Of a stretch of 24,044 bases of DNA, positions 1-6,690 are shown piece after piece; position 1 is the first letter of the stretch; each line of letters opens with the position of its first letter. Where the stretch lies: NCBI GenBank assembly GCA_003695085.1, contig RFIV01000209.1, forward strand, positions 1-24,044, given 5' to 3'. A model generated the notes under the pieces. It did no database searches, was not told where the DNA came from, and saw nothing but the letters and a program-made list of their open reading frames with translations. The stretch is from Gammaproteobacteria bacterium. Its GTDB lineage: Bacteria > Pseudomonadota > Gammaproteobacteria > Pseudomonadales > Oleiphilaceae. The translations under genes were made by a program, and so were the position numbers.

Positions 1-59
1 CCATCACGGATATCCCAGTCTCTGGCAGCGGCCGAAGTGTAAGGATTGGGCAGGCTCAT
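1..59 (-). CDS. GMC-family oxidoreductase, N-terminal fragment (runs off window start)
   Basis: Only the first 19 codons are in the window. The minus-strand reading from 59 begins MSLPNPYTSAAARDWDIRDG. This resembles the start of the FAD-dependent glucose-methanol-choline oxidoreductases (choline or alcohol dehydrogenase type) that are commonly paired with a small Tat-exported subunit. The ATG at 59..57 overlaps the TGA stop of the upstream Tat lipoprotein gene as ATGA, so the two are probably translationally coupled. The FAD-binding GxGxxG motif would lie further in and cannot be seen. The family call therefore rests on the short N-terminal similarity and on context (aldehyde dehydrogenase, Tat small subunit, TetR regulator). 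The existence of a coding start here is more certain than its exact function. Confidence 0.6.
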   Translation of the reverse strand, partial: MSLPNPYTSAAARDWDIRD

Positions 60-652
60 GCTGTGGCCTCCCTGTGAAACTGGGGCAAGGACTCCAGCGC
101 TCTTTTCGGCGGCCCGGGATAGCCGGTGCGCGCCTGCAGGGCGGGCAGGCTGTACAGGGTTGCAGCACCGAGCCTGGTCAGCCCGGCATAGGCCTGATTC
201 AAAAGTCCCAGTGAGCTGGTGCGCCAGCGCTCGAGCACGCCGTGAGTGTCGTCCGGGGAGAAGCTCGGCCAGTCTTTCCAGTGGCCGGTGAGCAGAAGGC
301 GGGAAGGCGCCAGCGTGAGCAAGCCAAACAGGTCGTTCAGCTGCGCCTGATTGTGAAGGCTGAACCTGCGCAGTGCACCATCGATGCCTTGTACAAAGGC
401 GGCCTCCTGCGCGGTAAGCTCTGGCTGGCCCCGGCCGATGGCAGGCAACAGAGCACGCCACAGGGCACGCGTGTCGGCGTCGAGCGTGTGATAGGTGGCA
501 GCGTTTCGGGCGGTCGCGCTGTCAGCCGGCGCTTCGGAGCGGCGAGACGGCGCAGTACACCCGCCGAGCCCCAGGGCAAGCCCGGCAGAGGCGGATGCAA
601 TGGACGCACGTAAAAGCGCACGGCGGCCCGGTGAAAAGTCAGGTGAGGACAT
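56..652 (-). CDS. Tat-exported lipoprotein, probable small subunit of a GMC-type dehydrogenase
   Basis: A 198-residue protein. The N-terminus carries a twin-arginine signal (RRALLRA, residues 10-16), a hydrophobic stretch and then LGLGGC at about residues 27-32. That looks like a lipobox, so the product is probably exported folded by Tat and anchored as a lipoprotein. The rest has no motif I can assign. It is helical looking and rich in Leu and Ala, with a conserved-looking W and P rich middle (HWKDWPSF). Small Tat-signal subunits are known partners of membrane-bound GMC dehydrogenases such as gluconate dehydrogenase, and the next gene appears to encode a GMC enzyme. A role as chaperone or anchor subunit is inferred. 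The start at 652 is supported by CGGAGG eight bases upstream. It lies 65 bases downstream of the aldehyde dehydrogenase gene and is probably in the same transcript. Confidence 0.75.
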   Translation of the reverse strand: MSSPDFSPGRRALLRASIASASAGLALGLGGCTAPSRRSEAPADSATARNAATYHTLDADTRALWRALLPAIGRGQPELTAQEAAFVQGIDGALRRFSLHNQAQLNDLFGLLTLAPSRLLLTGHWKDWPSFSPDDTHGVLERWRTSSLGLLNQAYAGLTRLGAATLYSLPALQARTGYPGPPKRALESLPQFHREATA

Positions 653-697
653 CAGTTATGCCTCCGGTTCTAGTTGTTGTTCTGCAACGGCTGCCGG

Positions 698-711
698 TTT
701 CGGCGCCGAAA
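698..711. other. 14-base perfect palindrome between two operon genes
   Basis: TTTCGGCGCCGAAA is exactly self-complementary. It lies in the 65-base gap between the aldehyde dehydrogenase stop (718) and the Tat lipoprotein start (652). It could be a protein-binding site or a weak RNA processing or attenuation hairpin. No T-tract follows, so it is not a standard intrinsic terminator. Confidence 0.4.
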
Positions 712-717
712 AGACGG

Positions 718-2172
718 TTACCGGATGAACATGCGGTAAATGGCCTTGTGCAGAGCCGTGCCGTATGGCGGAAACACCATTTTCCCACTATGGAAGCGTT
801 GCTTGCTGTGAACCCCTCGATGATTCGAGAAGGTCAGAAAGCCTTCGTAGCCGTGATAGTGGCCCATTCCGGACTCGCCCAGACCGCCGAACGGCATGTC
901 ATCCTGCGCCACGTGCATCAGGGTGTCATTGATGCAGACACCGCCGGAATGGGTGCGATCCAGAATGCGTCGCTGCTCGGCCTTGTCATAGCCAAAGTAG
1001 TACAGTGCCAGCGGTCTCGGGCGGCTGTTGATGTAGGCGATGGCATCGATGATGTCGGTATAGGGGATGATGGGCAGAATCGGGCCAAACAGCTCTTCCT
1101 GCATGACGGTCATCTCCTCCGTCACCCCCTTGATCAGGTGAATCGGCAGTTTGCTCGTGCCTTCGGTAAAGTCCTCGTTGGCCGGATTGACTTCGATGAC
1201 TTCGGCCCCTTTGGCGCGCGCATCCTCAATATGGGCGATCAGACGCTGCCGCTGGCGAACATTGATGATGGCCGTGAAATCCGGATTGTTGCGTACACTC
1301 GGGTACATGCGCGCGAACTCGCGCTGAAAGTGCTCGACAAAGGCATCTTCCTGTCCCTCGGGGACCAGCACATAATCCGGTGCCACGCAGGTCTGGCCTG
1401 CATTGAAAGCCTTGCCGAAGGCAATACGTTCGGCCGCATCCTTCATGGGGATATCCCGGGAAACGATGGCAGGTGATTTGCCCCCGAGTTCCAGTGTGAC
1501 GGGCGTGAGGTTGTCGGCAGCGGCCTTCATGACGAGTTTGCCCACACGCGTGGAGCCGGTAAACAGGAGATGGTTGAAGGGCAGGCGGGAGAAGGCATCG
1601 GCGACCGACGCATCACCGGTGAACACGGCAACTTCGTCAATCGAGAAGTGCTCGCGGATCATCTCCTGAAACAGCGCCGATGTGGCCGGCGTGTACTCGC
1701 TCATCTTGATCATGACCCGGTTGCCGGCAGACAGGGCCGCAGTCAACGGGCCGACCGCCAGGTACAGCGGGTAGTTCCACGGCACAATCACCCCCACAAC
1801 GCCCACCGGCTCGTAGTAGACCTTGTTGTCCGCTGGCCTGAACAGCAGATCGACCTTCCGCTGGGAAGGTTTCATCCATTCCTTGAGGTGGCGCAGGGTA
1901 TAGTTGATGCCTTGTACCGAGGGCATGATCTCTGCGAGACGGGTCTCGTCATGTGAGCGGCCGGCAAAATCCTGATCAATCGCGTCGAGAAAACGGTCCT
2001 CGTATTTCAGGATGGCCGCCTTGAGGCGGCGGAGCATGGCCTTTCGCTGATCCAGTGTCGGTGACGGGTTCTGGTCAAAGGCCCGATACTGAATGGACAG
2101 GGTTTCGCGAAGATCGCTCAAGGAATCGTTCTGGGGTTGTGCAAACGGTACGACGTTCGGCGTGGCGCTCAT
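718..2172 (-). CDS. calB: coniferyl-aldehyde-type NAD(P)-dependent aldehyde dehydrogenase
   Basis: A 484-residue soluble aldehyde dehydrogenase that oxidises an aldehyde to the acid with NAD(P)+. The sequence shows the family marks in order: the PWNYPL cofactor-site motif (about residues 131-136), FTGSTRVG (204-211), the general-base Glu in LELGGKSP (E228) and the catalytic Cys in GQTCVAPDYVLVP (C262). The short motif set and overall pattern fit the coniferyl aldehyde dehydrogenase subgroup (CalB), which lacks a long N-terminal extension. The true substrate may instead be a medium or long aliphatic aldehyde. ATG at 2172 is chosen over the upstream TTG at 2202 because GGGAGGA sits seven bases before it. 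The gene is divergent from the TetR regulator and shares a gap with two palindromic operators. It is probably co-transcribed with the Tat lipoprotein and GMC oxidoreductase downstream, which would generate its aldehyde substrate. Confidence 0.9.
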   Translation of the reverse strand: MSATPNVVPFAQPQNDSLSDLRETLSIQYRAFDQNPSPTLDQRKAMLRRLKAAILKYEDRFLDAIDQDFAGRSHDETRLAEIMPSVQGINYTLRHLKEWMKPSQRKVDLLFRPADNKVYYEPVGVVGVIVPWNYPLYLAVGPLTAALSAGNRVMIKMSEYTPATSALFQEMIREHFSIDEVAVFTGDASVADAFSRLPFNHLLFTGSTRVGKLVMKAAADNLTPVTLELGGKSPAIVSRDIPMKDAAERIAFGKAFNAGQTCVAPDYVLVPEGQEDAFVEHFQREFARMYPSVRNNPDFTAIINVRQRQRLIAHIEDARAKGAEVIEVNPANEDFTEGTSKLPIHLIKGVTEEMTVMQEELFGPILPIIPYTDIIDAIAYINSRPRPLALYYFGYDKAEQRRILDRTHSGGVCINDTLMHVAQDDMPFGGLGESGMGHYHGYEGFLTFSNHRGVHSKQRFHSGKMVFPPYGTALHKAIYRMFIR

Positions 2173-2224
2173 GATGGGTCCTCCCTCGGCTGTTCTTATC
2201 AATATGACCCGGAGTCAGATACTG

Positions 2225-2244
2225 ATTAGAGTATATGCTCTAAT
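2225..2244. promoter_or_regulatory. palindromic operator 1 (TetR-type), over the aldehyde dehydrogenase -10
   Basis: ATTAGAG-N6-CTCTAAT is a perfect 7-base inverted repeat. The 6-base centre TATATG is also palindromic except for one pair. It overlaps the -10 hexamer (2230-2235) of the minus-strand promoter, so a bound repressor would block it. The same half-site core and spacing recur at 2263-2280. The natural candidate ligand is the divergent TetR protein, which is inferred from position. Confidence 0.75.
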
Positions 2245-2258
2245 TGGGTGGGCCGCAA
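2230..2258 (-). promoter_or_regulatory. sigma70-type promoter of the aldehyde dehydrogenase operon
   Basis: On the minus strand TTGCGG (2258-2253) is followed by a 17-base spacer and TATACT (2235-2230). This is a good match to both hexamers with ideal spacing. It lies about 58 bases upstream of the ATG at 2172. Operator 1 covers the -10 hexamer and the expected start of transcription. Confidence 0.6.
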
Positions 2259-2262
2259 CAGG

Positions 2263-2280
2263 ATAGAGTGATTGCTCTAT
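2263..2280. promoter_or_regulatory. palindromic operator 2 (TetR-type), upstream of tetR
   Basis: ATAGAG-N6-CTCTAT repeats the architecture of operator 1: both have TAGAG and CTCTA half-sites six bases apart and a centre ending TG. The centres of the two sites are 37 bases apart. This copy lies just upstream of the tetR -10 box and behind the -35 of the dehydrogenase promoter, so it suits autoregulation or cooperative repression of both genes. Confidence 0.7.
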
Positions 2281-2300
2281 TTCTCGAGAGGGGATCTGGC

Positions 2301-2306
2301 TATAAT
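2301..2306 (+). promoter_or_regulatory. -10 hexamer of the probable tetR promoter
   Basis: A perfect TATAAT lies 31 bases before the chosen tetR start at 2338. No good -35 is seen at 16 to 18 bases upstream, where operator 2 and its flank lie. The promoter may be weak or activated differently. An ATG (2305) overlaps the box, which argues against that ATG being the translation start. Confidence 0.45.
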
Positions 2307-2337
2307 GCGGGTTTTCGCAGTCACCGGCCCAAGGAAC

Positions 2338-3006
2338 ATGAAAACCCGCGATCGCATCATTCTCACGAGTCTCGAGCTGTTCAACGAGCAGGGCGAACGC
2401 AATGTGAGTACCAATCATATTGCCGCTGCACTGGGAATATCGCCGGGCAACCTCTACTACCACTTCCGCAACAAGACGGACATCATTCATGAAATCTTCC
2501 GGCACTATCAGCTGCTGGTGGATCACTATCTGCAACTGCCGGAGGGCAGAGCGCTGCAGGTGGATGACGAGTTCGATTATCTGGAAGCGGTTTTTGACGG
2601 GCTCTGGAGCTATCGCTTCCTGCACCGTGATCTCGAGCACTACCTGGAGTCCGACCCACGCCTGAAAGCGGACTACCGCGCCTTTACCCAGCGCTGCCTG
2701 CGCGCGATCTGCCGGATTCTGGATGGTCTGGCGGATGCGGGCATTCTCATGCGCATGTCACAGGAACAGCTGGAGTCCATGAGCCTCAACGTCTGGCTGG
2801 TGGTCACGTCCTGGATGGCCTTCCTGAAGACCAGTCAGGCCGAAGCGGATGTGCTGTGCAAGGAGCGACTGAAGGAGGGGATCTATCAGGTAATCACCCT
2901 GCAATTACCCTATCTTCAGCCGGAATACAGGGACATCATCCTCGCCCGTCAGCAGGCGTATCTGCCTGCCTCACTCCACAGCATGTTCGCCCATGCTCGC
3001 GGGTGA
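2338..3006 (+). CDS. TetR/AcrR-family transcriptional regulator of the aldehyde dehydrogenase module
   Basis: A 222-residue regulator. The N-terminus is a classic TetR DNA-binding domain: helix 1 around TRDRIILTSLELFNEQG, then the helix-turn-helix STNHIAAALGISPGNLYYHF at about residues 24-43 and the NK following it. The remainder is an all-helical ligand and dimerisation domain of ordinary length whose inducer cannot be read from sequence. The start at 2338 is preferred because it places the DNA-binding domain at the very N-terminus and lies downstream of a TATAAT box. Earlier in-frame starts at 2272 (TTG) and 2305 would run through operator 2 or the promoter. The gene is divergent from the aldehyde dehydrogenase and the shared gap has two matching palindromes, so autoregulation plus repression of the dehydrogenase operon is the simplest model. 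Its 3' end overlaps engB on the opposite strand by 36 bases. Confidence 0.88.
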   Translation: MKTRDRIILTSLELFNEQGERNVSTNHIAAALGISPGNLYYHFRNKTDIIHEIFRHYQLLVDHYLQLPEGRALQVDDEFDYLEAVFDGLWSYRFLHRDLEHYLESDPRLKADYRAFTQRCLRAICRILDGLADAGILMRMSQEQLESMSLNVWLVVTSWMAFLKTSQAEADVLCKERLKEGIYQVITLQLPYLQPEYRDIILARQQAYLPASLHSMFAHARG

Positions 3007-3627
3007 AAGGTACTGATCCAGCATGGCGGCCAGCTCTTCCAGTCCGGTACGCTTGAGTGCTGAAAAAAGCTGAACGCTGGCGTGGGGAGCTATGGCACGA
3101 ATGGATCGGCCGGTTTTCAGCAGGGTATTCTTTGCCGCGCCCTGCTTGAGCTTGTCCGACTTGGTCAGTAGAACGTGTACAGGCATGTTCTGTCGCGTAC
3201 ACCAGTCCAGCATCTGCGTATCGAAGGGCTTGAGTTCGTGGCGGATATCCACCAGCAACACGACCGCTACCAGGTTGGGGCGGGTCTGAAGGTAGTTCTC
3301 CAGGTGTTTCTGCCAGCTCTCGACCTGCTGACGCGAGACCTTGGCGAATCCGTAGCCGGGCAGATCCACCAGGCGCCCCCAGCCATGCGGAAGGCCGAAC
3401 AGGTTGATGAGCTGCGTGCGTCCGGGCGTCTTTGATGTGCGTGCCAGCTTGGTCTGCCCGCACAGGGCGTTGAGCGCCGAGGACTTTCCTGCGTTCGAAC
3501 GGCCTGCGAAAGCTACCTCGTTCAGATCATCCTGCGGGCACTGATCCGGCCGCTCGGCGCTCATGAGAAACTGCGCCTGCCGATAGATGCGCGTCAGGCT
3601 GTCGCTTGGGGGGTGAGTCATGGGCAT
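2971..3627 (-). CDS. engB: ribosome biogenesis GTP-binding protein EngB/YihA/YsxC
   Basis: A TrmE-Era-EngA-EngB superfamily GTPase of about 217 residues. It is needed for cell division and large ribosomal subunit assembly in the species where it has been studied. Counting from the ATG at 3621, the G motifs are G1 GRSNAGKSS (40-48), the G2 Thr in SKTPGRTQ, G3 DLPGYG (86-91) and G4 TKSD (153-156), then SAL for G5. Length and order are normal for the family. Two ATGs (3627 and 3621) are possible, neither with a strong Shine-Dalgarno. The longer is given. The gene is convergent with tetR and overlaps it by 36 bases, with no terminator visible between them. It is divergent from cytochrome c4, the same neighbour as in Pseudomonas. 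Confidence 0.95.
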   Translation of the reverse strand: MPMTHPPSDSLTRIYRQAQFLMSAERPDQCPQDDLNEVAFAGRSNAGKSSALNALCGQTKLARTSKTPGRTQLINLFGLPHGWGRLVDLPGYGFAKVSRQQVESWQKHLENYLQTRPNLVAVVLLVDIRHELKPFDTQMLDWCTRQNMPVHVLLTKSDKLKQGAAKNTLLKTGRSIRAIAPHASVQLFSALKRTGLEELAAMLDQYLSPASMGEHAVE

Positions 3628-3714
3628 AAATGCATTAATGTTTGAAAGGTTTTATGTATAATACCACACCGATTTCGGCCGGTGGTGCCGGGGTGACATG
3701 CCCAGCTCGGGTTC

Positions 3715-3728
3715 TTGCTCTGGATCAA
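3715..3728. promoter_or_regulatory. candidate FNR/Anr box upstream of cytochrome c4
   Basis: TTGCT-CTGG-ATCAA matches the FNR/Anr consensus TTGAT-N4-ATCAA at nine of ten specified bases. The only other content of the 196-base engB-cytochrome c4 gap I can point to is a TATAAT string at 3657-3662 without a partner hexamer. The centre is about 102 bases before the cytochrome c4 start. A class II promoter would then place the transcription start near 3763. No convincing -10 is seen there. Confidence 0.4.
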
Positions 3729-3823
3729 GCCACTTTCTGGGTGAATCGTGCACACTTGCCGGCACCGAGATGACAGAACAACGTACAGTGAGCTGTTGAA
3801 GAACAGAACAGATGGGGCCAACT

Positions 3824-4438
3824 ATGAAGAAACTGATTTCGGGAGTGATTGTGGCGCTGAGCCTGGTGTCCGTTGCCTGGGCTGGTGGTGATGCAGCAGC
3901 CGGGCAGGCTAAGGCGGCCGTGTGTGGCGGATGCCACGGGATGGATGGAAACTCGGCGGTGCCGAACTTTCCCAAGCTGGCAGGGCTCGGCGAGCGTTAC
4001 CTGCTCAAGCAGATAAAGGATATCAAGAGCGGTGCGCGTCAGGTGCCGGAAATGACCGGCCTGCTGGATGCCCTGACCGAGCAGGACATGGCGGATATTG
4101 CAGCCTATTTCAACAGCAAGCAGCGCAGTGAAGGTGTTGCGCCGGACAAGGCGCTGGCAGAAAAGGGGCGCAAGATCTACATGTCAGGCATCAAGTCCAA
4201 GAAAATCCCGGCGTGCATGGCCTGCCACAGCCCAACCGGACAGGGGAATGCCGCAGCCGGCTTCCCGGCGCTGGCAGGGCAGCACAGCGATTACATTGTC
4301 AAGCAGCTGAAGAATTTCCGCAGTGGTGCGCGGGCGAACGACGGGGATACCCGCATGATGCGTACGACTGCCTACAATCTGCATGACACGGAAATTGAGG
4401 CGGTCGCGGCCTTCATTCAGGGGCTGCGCAAGCAGTAA
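3824..4438 (+). CDS. periplasmic di-haem cytochrome c4
   Basis: A 204-residue exported cytochrome that passes electrons from the bc1 complex towards terminal oxidases in related bacteria. A Sec signal peptide MKKLISGVIVALSLVSVAWA ends at about residue 20. The mature protein has two homologous c-type domains with haem sites CGGCH (34-38) and CMACH (131-135), and candidate axial Met residues in VPEMTG (M77) and TRMM near residue 175. Two haems, about 20 kDa and the internal repeat are the cytochrome c4 pattern. The start at 3824 is chosen because it begins exactly at a good signal peptide and has GGGG seven bases upstream. ATG 3812 would add only four residues. A strong terminator follows. The neighbours engB and dsbA match the Pseudomonas arrangement. 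An FNR/Anr-like box lies upstream. Confidence 0.93.
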   Translation: MKKLISGVIVALSLVSVAWAGGDAAAGQAKAAVCGGCHGMDGNSAVPNFPKLAGLGERYLLKQIKDIKSGARQVPEMTGLLDALTEQDMADIAAYFNSKQRSEGVAPDKALAEKGRKIYMSGIKSKKIPACMACHSPTGQGNAAAGFPALAGQHSDYIVKQLKNFRSGARANDGDTRMMRTTAYNLHDTEIEAVAAFIQGLRKQ

Positions 4439-4467
4439 GCACCTGTTCAGCTTGAGCGGGTAGTATG

Positions 4468-4490
4468 AAGGGGGCTGTGGCCCCCTTTTT
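4468..4490 (+). terminator. intrinsic terminator after cytochrome c4
   Basis: A GC-only stem GGGGGC / GCCCCC (4470-4475 with 4480-4485) has a TGTG loop and is followed by TTTTT, with AA on the 5' side extending the pairing. It lies 30 bases after the cytochrome c4 stop and separates it from dsbA. Confidence 0.9.
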
Positions 4491-4583
4491 GATGCCTGAC
4501 CAAATGGTAAGCCGGGTGGGGTTGAGGGGCAAGCAAGGAGCCGCTAAGGTGTTGACAATTAAAGTAGATGGGGAGACATGAGC

Positions 4584-5210
4584 ATGAAATCTTTCTGGAT
4601 GGCGCTGACCTTGATGGCGTCCCTGATTCTGCCGGCACAGGCGGCGAATTTTGAGGCAGGCAAGCACTATCAGGTCCTGCCGGCGGCGGTGCCGACGCAG
4701 GATCCGACAAAAGTTGAGGTGGTGGAGTTGTTCTGGTACGGCTGCCCGCACTGTTACCGTTTCGACCCGCTGGTACACGCCTGGAAGAAGAAGCTGCCGG
4801 AATACGCCTATTTCCGGGCCATGCCCATGGCCTTCAATGCGCAGTGGGCACTGCATGCCCAAACTTTCTATGCGCTGCAGGCCATTGGCTGGGAAGAGAA
4901 GGTGCATCAGGCTGTTTTTGATGCGCTGGCGCGGGATCACAAGCCGCTGTTGTCCGAAGAAGCTATCACGGATTTTCTGGTCCAGCAGGGCGTACCTGGG
5001 GAAGCCTTCAGCAAGGCGTTTCGCTCATTTGCAGTGAAGGGCAAGCTGAACCAGAGCCGCAAGGCGGCGACGGACTACCGCGTGGATGGTGTCCCGGCGC
5101 TGGTTGTGAACGGCAAGTACGTGATTACAGCCTCGGGTGCGGGCGATTTCCTGACCATGTTGCGCATTGCCGACTATCTTGTAGAGAAAGAGAAGGCTAC
5201 TCTGAAGTGA
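4584..5210 (+). CDS. dsbA: thiol:disulfide interchange protein DsbA
   Basis: A 208-residue periplasmic thioredoxin-fold oxidase that introduces disulfide bonds into exported proteins and is reoxidised by DsbB. A Sec signal MKSFWMALTLMASLILPAQA ends at about residue 20. The active site CPHC is at residues 54-57 (context FWYGCPHC), and the cis-proline loop is GVPALVVNG (P171). The long helical insert between them is normal for DsbA. The start at 4584 is preferred over ATG 4578, because GGGGAG ends eight bases before 4584 but only two before 4578. It follows the cytochrome c4 terminator, so it needs its own promoter, which I could not locate convincingly. The next gene starts four bases after the stop. 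Confidence 0.95.
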   Translation: MKSFWMALTLMASLILPAQAANFEAGKHYQVLPAAVPTQDPTKVEVVELFWYGCPHCYRFDPLVHAWKKKLPEYAYFRAMPMAFNAQWALHAQTFYALQAIGWEEKVHQAVFDALARDHKPLLSEEAITDFLVQQGVPGEAFSKAFRSFAVKGKLNQSRKAATDYRVDGVPALVVNGKYVITASGAGDFLTMLRIADYLVEKEKATLK

Positions 5211-5214
5211 TACT

Positions 5215-6096
5215 ATGGTGCGGCGTATTCTGAACCGACTTGAACGCTTGTTGCCTGATCGTCCGGTAGGCGAGCGGTTCCACTGCGCGCCGCACATCGA
5301 ACCTTTCCCGGAGCATCGCTACGTGCGATTGCTCTCCTTCAATATCCAGGTGGGTATTTCCACGTCTTCGTATCGGCATTACCTGACGCGCAGCTGGCAA
5401 CACGTATTGCCCAGCGAGCGCCGTTTCGAGAATCTGGACCGCATCGCGGAGCTGCTGCACCAATATGATATCGTGGCGCTGCAGGAGGTGGACGGCGGGA
5501 GTGTGCGAAGCGGAAAGGTCAATCAGGTGGAATATCTGGCACAGCGCAGTGGCCACCCGTTCTGGTTTCAGCAGCGTAATCGCAATCTCGGGCCCATAGC
5601 CCAGCACAGCAACGGCCTGCTGAGCCGCTTCCAGCCACTGGATGTGGCTTCGCATCGATTGCCAGGCTTGCTGCCGGGGCGCGGGGGAATTATTGCCCGG
5701 TTCGGGCGGGAGGAGGAGCCGCTGGTGCTTGTGGTGCTGCATCTGGCCCTGGGGGCGCGGGGTCAGAAGCAGCAGCTGGATTATGTCGCTGAGCAAATAG
5801 AGGGCTACCGTCACGTGGTTGTGATGGGGGATCTCAACAACTCGGCCGAACTATTGCTGGAGCGGAGCATTCTGGGTGAGGCCGGACTGGTTGCCCTGCC
5901 CGAGCTGGCCAATACCTTCCCCAGCTGGAAACCGCAGAAGGCACTGGACCATATCTTTGTCACACCGGAGCTGAAAGTGCGTAACGCCGGCGTACTCTGT
6001 TATCCCGTATCCGACCACCTTCCCATTGCCATTGAGGTGGCACTGCCTCACATGGATGCGTCCGCGGGCGCCTCCGGACAAGGCGCCTCTGGCTGA
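5215..6096 (+). CDS. endonuclease/exonuclease/phosphatase (EEP) family protein
   Basis: A 293-residue member of the metal-dependent DNase I / exonuclease III / phosphatase fold. Motifs in order: SFNIQ (N43), LQEVD (E91), the HLALG strand (His176), MGDLN (D206, N208), LDHIF and SDHLPI (D267, H268). These are the metal ligands and catalytic His/Asp pair of the fold, so it should be an active phosphoesterase. Whether the substrate is nucleic acid, a phospholipid or an inositol-like phosphate cannot be told. There is no signal peptide. It starts four bases after dsbA with no clear ribosome site of its own, which suggests translational coupling. The same neighbour follows dsbA in Pseudomonas. The C-terminus is Gly/Ala/Ser rich and reads through a GGCGCC repeat. 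Confidence 0.88.
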   Translation: MVRRILNRLERLLPDRPVGERFHCAPHIEPFPEHRYVRLLSFNIQVGISTSSYRHYLTRSWQHVLPSERRFENLDRIAELLHQYDIVALQEVDGGSVRSGKVNQVEYLAQRSGHPFWFQQRNRNLGPIAQHSNGLLSRFQPLDVASHRLPGLLPGRGGIIARFGREEEPLVLVVLHLALGARGQKQQLDYVAEQIEGYRHVVVMGDLNNSAELLLERSILGEAGLVALPELANTFPSWKPQKALDHIFVTPELKVRNAGVLCYPVSDHLPIAIEVALPHMDASAGASGQGASG

Positions 6097-6116
6097 GCGG
6101 GCTCAGGCCTTCTTTT
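6091..6116 (+). terminator. probable terminator between the convergent EEP and AhpD-like genes
   Basis: GGCTGAG / CTCAG(G)CC forms a short stem (6091-6097 with 6102-6109, one bulged G) around a CGGG loop, followed by TTCTTTT. It spans both stop codons of the convergent pair, which are six bases apart. The stem is short, so termination may be partial. Confidence 0.5.
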
Positions 6117-6654
6117 CCCAGATAAACTTCTGGAAGGGCTCATCCACCGGGGTGTCTGCAAGGTGGTTGATGTAGTTGCTCATCACCTTCTGGGCGATGC
6201 CCAGCACGATATTCAGCAGGTCCCGCTCGGTGTAACCGGCTTCGAGGAAGCGGGCCTTTTGTGTATCGCTCAGGTGGCCGCGGTTCCGTACCAGTTCGAG
6301 CGTGGTGTCTTTCAGCGTCTGCAGCCTGGCATCCGGCAGAGGTGCTTCGTTACGCAGCGCCTCGGTCAGCGCCGGGTCGACTTTCATCATGTGCGCGATG
6401 GCCGTATGAGCAGGGACGCAATAGTGGCAGCCGTGCTCCACGTTGATGGCCTGCCAGATAACTGTCAGCTCGTCTGCGTTGAATCCGGTCGCCTGAAACA
6501 GTCGGCTCAGCTCCTGGTACGCTTCAAGCACCTGGGGCGACTCTGCCATGACGCGGTGCAAATTGGGCAGAAAACCGGCAGCTTTCCGGGACTTTTGCAG
6601 CAGCGGTTGACTGGCGTCGGGCGCAGACTCGAGCGTATGCAGCGTGAAGGGCAT
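6103..6654 (-). CDS. carboxymuconolactone decarboxylase / AhpD-like family protein (peroxidase-related)
   Basis: A 183-residue cytosolic protein. Its core motif EHGCHYCVPAH (E73, H74, C76, C79, H83) is the CxxC-xxx-H signature of the AhpD/carboxymuconolactone decarboxylase fold. The two Cys and nearby His/Glu support thiol-dependent peroxide reduction in AhpD. The length and N-terminal extension fit the peroxidase-related branch rather than gamma-carboxymuconolactone decarboxylase itself, so a redox role is more likely than aromatic catabolism. No partner gene such as ahpC is adjacent. ATG 6654 has AGGAGG six bases upstream. A promoter with good hexamers lies 52 to 80 bases upstream, and a palindrome sits directly downstream of its -10, so it is probably regulated singly. 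Confidence 0.85.
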   Translation of the reverse strand: MPFTLHTLESAPDASQPLLQKSRKAAGFLPNLHRVMAESPQVLEAYQELSRLFQATGFNADELTVIWQAINVEHGCHYCVPAHTAIAHMMKVDPALTEALRNEAPLPDARLQTLKDTTLELVRNRGHLSDTQKARFLEAGYTERDLLNIVLGIAQKVMSNYINHLADTPVDEPFQKFIWEKKA

Positions 6655-6690
6655 TGTGAACCTCCTGTGAGATCGATGGGCTTCATTTAA

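Noticed and set aside
595..1476. Long open frame of 293 codons on the plus strand
   Set aside because: It is antisense to the aldehyde dehydrogenase, whose catalytic motifs are intact. The frame lacks any recognisable motif or ribosome site. Long antisense frames are expected in GC-rich genes.
2205..2217. TGAC-N5-GTCA repeat in the aldehyde dehydrogenase leader
   Set aside because: The half-sites are only four bases and there is no second copy, so it is likely chance.
3642..3662. TTGAAA and TATAAT in the engB-cytochrome c4 gap
   Set aside because: They are only nine bases apart, which is too close for a sigma70 promoter. The TATAAT may still be a -10, but no partner is seen.
4552..4557. Perfect TTGACA upstream of dsbA
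   Set aside because: No -10 hexamer lies 15 to 19 bases downstream. That position falls on the ribosome site and start codon of dsbA, so it cannot be a normal promoter for it.
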